Below, in pieces: positions 60,123-64,000 of a DNA stretch of 64,000 bases. Source of the DNA: Deefgea piscis (lineage in GTDB: Bacteria > Pseudomonadota > Gammaproteobacteria > Burkholderiales > Chitinibacteraceae); contig NZ_CP081149.1 of the NCBI RefSeq assembly GCF_019665785.1, positions 558,001-622,000 on the forward strand. The letters are read 5' to 3'. Below the pieces are notes generated by a model, which saw nothing but the letters and a program-made list of their open reading frames with translations, searched no databases and had not been told where the DNA came from. The translations under genes were made by a program, and so were the position numbers. The first letter of the stretch is position 1. Every line of letters begins with the position of its first letter.

Positions 60123-61205
60123 TTAATGTGTGTGGTGATTGCCTGAGTTTGGGGTAGTTTCAAGTTGCTCGACTTGCAGTAGCAAAGCCTTTAATTTATT
60201 GCTACTGAGTTGCTGGCGCAGGTTGCAGCTTTTTATTTCTTCATAAATGGCAAAGTGTTGTTGCCAATGCGTAAATTCCAAATCGGTTTGGCCGCTGGCG
60301 GCGTAGCTTTTAGCTAAACCGGCATGCGCTAGTTGGACTAGATATTTTGCTGGGATTTCGGTCGCGGTATCGAGCGCCTGCTACATAAAATATTGGCTGG
60401 CATGCATTTGCTGTTGTTCTAAATGCAACTCGCCCAGCGCAATCATATTGACGACTTTTCCCCAGTGATTACAACTGCGTGCGTTGAGTGCGAGTGCTCG
60501 CTCTAACTGCCGCTTAGCTAAGTCTTGTTGGCCAGCTTTGCGTAATAAATGCGCGCGATAGTAGTGTAGTTCGGGCTCAAATTCACAAAACGGTAGGTCA
60601 ACTAACAGCGTTTGGGCTCGATCGAGCGCTAATTGCGCGGCAGTATCGTGGCCCAAATGTAAGTGGGCGGCGGCAACATTGATGTGATGGCAAATATGCA
60701 GGTTTTTGTCGTTAATTTGCGTCAGTAGCGGTGCTACTTTTAAGTGCGTGGCAAGACTACTTTCTAAATCTTCACTAATAAAAAATAGTTTTCCCAGTCC
60801 GATATAGGCCCGAGCAATGCCTTCTGGCCATTGTTGGGCTAGTGAGCGCTTTAACAGCTGCAACCATAAATCCATGGCTTTGGCGTAGTTGGCGATGTCA
60901 TAGGCGACATCAGCGTGGCAATCGATGGCGGCAAGCCAGCTTTCATCATCGGCATTGTGCACTGCTAGCTGAGTCGCGACTTCGGCCATGTGTTCTCGCA
61001 CGCCTTCAGCTACGCTGGGTGTCGCACGAAAAGCCAAGGCAATGAGTAAAGCCGCCTGTGTTTCAGCGCGAGCATCGTTAATGCTTTGGGCACGAAAAGT
61101 AATGAATTGGGCTAATCGAAGGGTTTCGACGGGGTCGGTATACACCAGGGCACGTGCAATGAGTAACATTTGCTCGATTTCGGCACGCAAATCATAAAAA
61201 CCCAT
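60123..61205 (-). pseudogene. TPR-like helical protein interrupted by an in-frame amber codon
   Basis: From ATG at 61205 the frame gives 274 residues of helical TPR-like repeats (for example ARAYIGLGKLFFISEDLESS, ELHYYRAHLLRKAGQQDLAK) and reaches TAG at 60383-60381. Without any frame change it then continues for 85 more codons to TAA at 60123. The extra part is equally TPR-like (YLVQLAHAGLAKSYAASGQT) and ends in a helix. The natural protein was thus about 360 residues. Related TPR regions in this order often precede GGDEF domains, but none is present here. The 274-residue product may still be made. Confidence 0.7.
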
Positions 61206-61344
61206 TCTGTTCTCCTGCTGCCTAAAACCGCTGCGGCATAAGTACAGGGTTGTGCATCGTTAAGCAAAAAAATAAGCAAAAATTGTCTTACGTGATGATT
61301 AGCAGCGGGGTTGATCCGCTGAAATTTTGCGCATCATATCGCAA

Positions 61345-61368
61345 ATAAAAAGCGGGCCTAAGCCCGCT
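61345..61368 (-). terminator. Rho-independent terminator after the ferredoxin gene
   Basis: On the minus strand AGCGGGC-TTAG-GCCCGCT is followed by T-rich sequence, 20 nt after the stop. Confidence 0.8.
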
Positions 61369-61387
61369 GATCTGAATTTATTACTAT

Positions 61388-61708
<321 letters not shown>

Positions 61709-61744
61709 TCACAACCCTAAGTGTTTTGAGTGGGAAAAAGTATC

Positions 61745-62299
61745 TTATTGGCCTGATGCACGGCACAATAATGCATATTTGACCGTGCCTGCTTTGCCTT
61801 CGCGCAAAATCTCCCAATCGCTGAGCTCTGGCCATTGGGCGCATTCGATATACACCCGTGCTGTAGGGCTAAGATGTTTGGCAATTTGCGGCAAAATTTC
61901 ATCGAGCAAAGTGCTGGCAAATGGAGGATCTAGTAAGACCAGATCAAACTGTTCTTGGCATCGGCTGAGGTAATGCTCGGCAGTACTGCAAATAATCTCA
62001 ATTTGATTGGCAGCGAGTAAAGCTTGATTGCTTTTGAGTGCCGCAACAACGGGTCTTGCTGCTTCGATCATGACTACTTTTTTGGCCCAGCGTGAAGCCG
62101 CTTCAAAACCGAGCGCGCCACTGCCGGAAAAAAGATCCAGACAAACCATGCCGGTGCAATCTTGGCCTAACCAGTTAAATAGCGTTTCACGAACCCGATC
62201 AGGTGTCGGACGTAACGCCAATGAGTCCGGAAATTTTAAAATTCGGCTTTTATATTGTCCACCAATCACACGAACCTGATTTTTATGCTGTGCTGACAT
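61745..62299 (-). CDS. rsmD: 16S rRNA (guanine-966 N2)-methyltransferase RsmD
   Basis: The 184-residue product has the RsmD order RVIGGQYKSRIL, RPTPDRVRETLFNWL, the SAM-binding CLDLFSGSGALGFEA and the catalytic LLDPPF. It methylates G966 of 16S rRNA in the small subunit. It is divergent from ftsY, the conserved arrangement in many proteobacteria. Confidence 0.95.
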   Translation of the reverse strand: MSAQHKNQVRVIGGQYKSRILKFPDSLALRPTPDRVRETLFNWLGQDCTGMVCLDLFSGSGALGFEAASRWAKKVVMIEAARPVVAALKSNQALLAANQIEIICSTAEHYLSRCQEQFDLVLLDPPFASTLLDEILPQIAKHLSPTARVYIECAQWPELSDWEILREGKAGTVKYALLCRASGQ

Positions 62300-62366
62300 T
62301 GCCGCTCCGCGTTAAAATCTAAATAATCAACCATTTTCCTCGATTTGTAGGATAGCCGCCAACGTC

Positions 62367-63590
62367 ATGTTTAGTTTTTTTAAGAAAAAGAAGCCGCCAG
62401 AGGCGCAAATTGTCGCAGAAGTTGCGCCAGAAACCCTAGTTACAGTGGTTGAAACTGAGCCGCTCGCTCCAGTCTCTCTACCTGAAACCCCCGCCATCGT
62501 TGAGCCGATCGTAAAAATTGAACCGATTGAGCCAGTTGTTACTGCAACTGAGATCAAGCCTGCGCCAGTTGTGCCGATTGAGTCGGCGATTGAACCCTTG
62601 ATTACCCAAGAAGCTGAGCCTGTGCCGCATGCTGATGCATTTGTACCGCCAGCCGATTTAGCTCAACCACAAGAACGGCCTAAATTATCTTGGACTGAAC
62701 GCTTGAAAATGGGTTTGGCAAAAACTCGCGATAAATTAGGCAAAAGCTTAGCCAGTATTTTTGGTGGTGGCCAAATTGATGACGAGCTTTACGAGGAGCT
62801 TGAAACCGTATTGTTGACCGCCGATATGGGCGTTGATGCCACTCAGCATTTATTAAAAGATGTTCGAGAGCGGGTGTCACTACGTGGTTTAAAAGATTCG
62901 GGTGAGCTTAAAGATGCGCTGAAACTCAGTCTGACTGATTTGATCAAACCGCTAGAAATCCCTTTGGATGTATCGGGCCACAAGCCATTTATTCTGATGG
63001 TGGCTGGCGTTAACGGTGCAGGTAAAACCACCAGCATCGGCAAGTTAGCTAAATACTTCCAATCGCAAAATTTATCGGTGCTGCTGGCTGCTGGGGATAC
63101 ATTCCGGGCTGCGGCGCGTGAGCAATTGGTGGTTTGGGGCGAACGTAACGGCGTGCAAGTGATTGCGCAAGCGTCGGGTGATGCCGCAGCGGTTGCTTTT
63201 GATGCAGTGAACGCTGCCAAAGCTCGTGGTATCGATGTGGTGATTGTCGACACGGCAGGGCGTTTGCCAACGCAATTGCACCTGATGGAAGAAATCAAAA
63301 AAGTAAAACGCGTGGTGCAAAAAGCCGACCCCACTGGGCCACATGAAGTTTTGCTGGTGCTGGACGCCAATACGGGGCAAAACGCTTTGGCGCAAGTTAA
63401 ATCGTTTGACGACGCTTTGGGCTTAACCGGTTTAGTGCTGACTAAGCTCGACGGTACCGCTAAAGGTGGCGTGATTGCCGCGATTGCTAAAAATCGCCCA
63501 GTACCGCTGCGCTTTATCGGTGTAGGTGAGTCGATTGATGATTTACGCCCATTTGTGGCAAAAGATTATATCGATGCCTTGTTTGAATAA
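62367..63590 (+). CDS. ftsY: Signal recognition particle receptor FtsY
   Basis: The 407-residue product has an acidic, Pro/Glu/Val-rich A domain (about 1-105) after a basic start (MFSFFKKKKPPEA). The N domain (helices to about 205) and the GTPase G domain follow. G motifs are GVNGAGKTTSIGKLA, DTAGRLPTQ and TKLDGTAKGG. It docks ribosome-SRP complexes at the membrane. ftsE follows about 200 bp downstream, giving the usual ftsY-ftsE order. Confidence 0.96.
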   Translation: MFSFFKKKKPPEAQIVAEVAPETLVTVVETEPLAPVSLPETPAIVEPIVKIEPIEPVVTATEIKPAPVVPIESAIEPLITQEAEPVPHADAFVPPADLAQPQERPKLSWTERLKMGLAKTRDKLGKSLASIFGGGQIDDELYEELETVLLTADMGVDATQHLLKDVRERVSLRGLKDSGELKDALKLSLTDLIKPLEIPLDVSGHKPFILMVAGVNGAGKTTSIGKLAKYFQSQNLSVLLAAGDTFRAAAREQLVVWGERNGVQVIAQASGDAAAVAFDAVNAAKARGIDVVIVDTAGRLPTQLHLMEEIKKVKRVVQKADPTGPHEVLLVLDANTGQNALAQVKSFDDALGLTGLVLTKLDGTAKGGVIAAIAKNRPVPLRFIGVGESIDDLRPFVAKDYIDALFE

Positions 63591-63592
63591 GT

Positions 63593-63641
63593 GGGTATTT
63601 GCGTAGAGGCTTTTTTGAATAAGCCTTATGTGCACATACCC
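63593..63641. repeat. Dispersed 47-49 bp palindromic repeat, copy D
   Basis: GGGTAT...AGGCTTTTTTGAATAAGCCT...ATACCC, directly after the ftsY stop. It can form a hairpin with an AGGCTT/AAGCCT inner stem and could help end ftsY transcription. Confidence 0.6.
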
Positions 63642-63706
63642 ATACACTCTGTGATTTCGTTGATGCAGAGGCCTCGCTTTGATTTCATCCTGGAATGTAT
63701 TCAGAC

Positions 63707-63732
63707 GATTGCTCGTTGTAGAACGAGCAATC
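63707..63732 (+). other. Perfect hairpin between ftsY and ftsE
   Basis: GATTGCTCGTT-GTAG-AACGAGCAATC is an 11-bp stem without a following T run, so it is more likely an RNA processing or stability hairpin than a terminator. Confidence 0.5.
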
Positions 63733-63796
63733 TTCGGGTAATGAATCAGTGGCCACAAGTCGCTTGGGTGGCTCGTTTTGAGAATGAAGGATTCTA

Positions 63797-64000
63797 ATGA
63801 TTCAATTTCAACAAGTTAGTAAAAGCTATCCCGGTGGCTTTGATGCCATCAAAAATCTAAGTTTTGAAGTGCCCGATGGCGAGCTGGTGTTTTTAGCGGG
63901 ACATTCTGGGGCGGGTAAATCGACTTTACTCAAATTAATGGCGGGGATCGAAAAACCCAGTAGCGGCGCGGTGCTGCTCAATGGGCAAAATTTAGCGCGG
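63797..64000 (+). CDS. ftsE: Cell-division ATP-binding protein FtsE (5' part, runs off the window)
   Basis: The first 68 codons are present, from ATG at 63797. The product begins MIQFQQVSKSYPGGFDAIKN and contains the Walker A sequence AGHSGAGKSTLLKLMAGIEK, the FtsE type. FtsE forms with FtsX the ABC complex that activates peptidoglycan hydrolysis at the septum. The order ftsY-ftsE supports the call, and ftsX is expected beyond the edge. Confidence 0.93.
   Translation, partial: MIQFQQVSKSYPGGFDAIKNLSFEVPDGELVFLAGHSGAGKSTLLKLMAGIEKPSSGAVLLNGQNLAR

Noticed and set aside
63591..63797. 68-codon GTG frame between ftsY and ftsE, ending on the ftsE start
   Set aside because: It consists of palindromic repeat copy D and a second hairpin, with no ribosome site or family resemblance.

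Overview
The window reads as chromosome of a betaproteobacterium, most likely order Neisseriales (Chitinibacteraceae/Chromobacteriaceae type). This is inferred from the protein content (rsmD-ferredoxin-ftsY-ftsE block, dciA-M23-secA block, a DUF2782-thrB-sigma/anti-sigma operon next to polA, DUF2917 proteins) and from moderate G+C. I recognise no rRNA, tRNA, prophage or CRISPR array.

Layout. 0-12.5 kb: mixed housekeeping and signalling genes: a periplasmic molybdopterin-domain protein, a putative oxygen-sensing di-iron protein pair, a parvulin, a Crp-type regulator, a site-2 protease, a radical SAM protein, a LysR/DUF2917 pair, and the maf-rlmH cluster. 12.6-36.5 kb: a complete Lap-type surface-adhesion system. 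It holds the TolC-like outer-membrane channel LapE, the periplasmic protease LapG, the c-di-GMP receptor LapD, the ABC transporter LapB, the membrane-fusion protein LapC, a LuxR-type regulator, and a giant RTX adhesin. A MocR/DUF2917 pair sits inside this block. 36.7-46.6 kb: FAD oxidase, ECF sigma and anti-sigma, thrB, polA, rhodanese, an FMN-binding protein, an acetyltransferase and an EamA transporter. 46.8-52.4 kb: uppP, dciA, an M23 peptidase and secA. 52.4-54.2 kb: a small acquired-looking patch (GNAT, DinB, cupin). 54.2-64 kb: LysE, two lipid A-type acyltransferases, metK, ahcY, a TPR gene broken by an amber codon, ferredoxin, rsmD, ftsY and the start of ftsE.

The main observation is an IS110-family element of about 1,208 bp (22258-23465) inside the giant adhesin gene. 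Removing it with one CT dinucleotide kept rejoins the two halves in frame as a 3,895-residue protein. That protein has an N-terminal retention module with a TAAG LapG-cleavage motif, seven 312-residue repeats, four 102-residue repeats, a von Willebrand A domain, RTX repeats and a C-terminal secretion end. The insertion cuts off the VWA, RTX and secretion regions, so the adhesin cannot be exported as encoded, although every other Lap component looks intact.

The roughly 200 bp between the element's left end and its transposase can be folded by eye into two stem-loops like those of an IS110 bridge RNA. In the first loop, a 7-nt segment matches the left target in 6 of 7 positions and another 7-nt segment is perfectly complementary to the right target. 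In the second loop, ACAAG is complementary to the element's own left end. Other observations are a four-copy family of 47-49 bp intergenic palindromes, tandem operator-like palindromes in front of the LysR/DUF2917 pair, a 16-bp palindrome before the adhesin gene, and a candidate small RNA at 47.85 kb.
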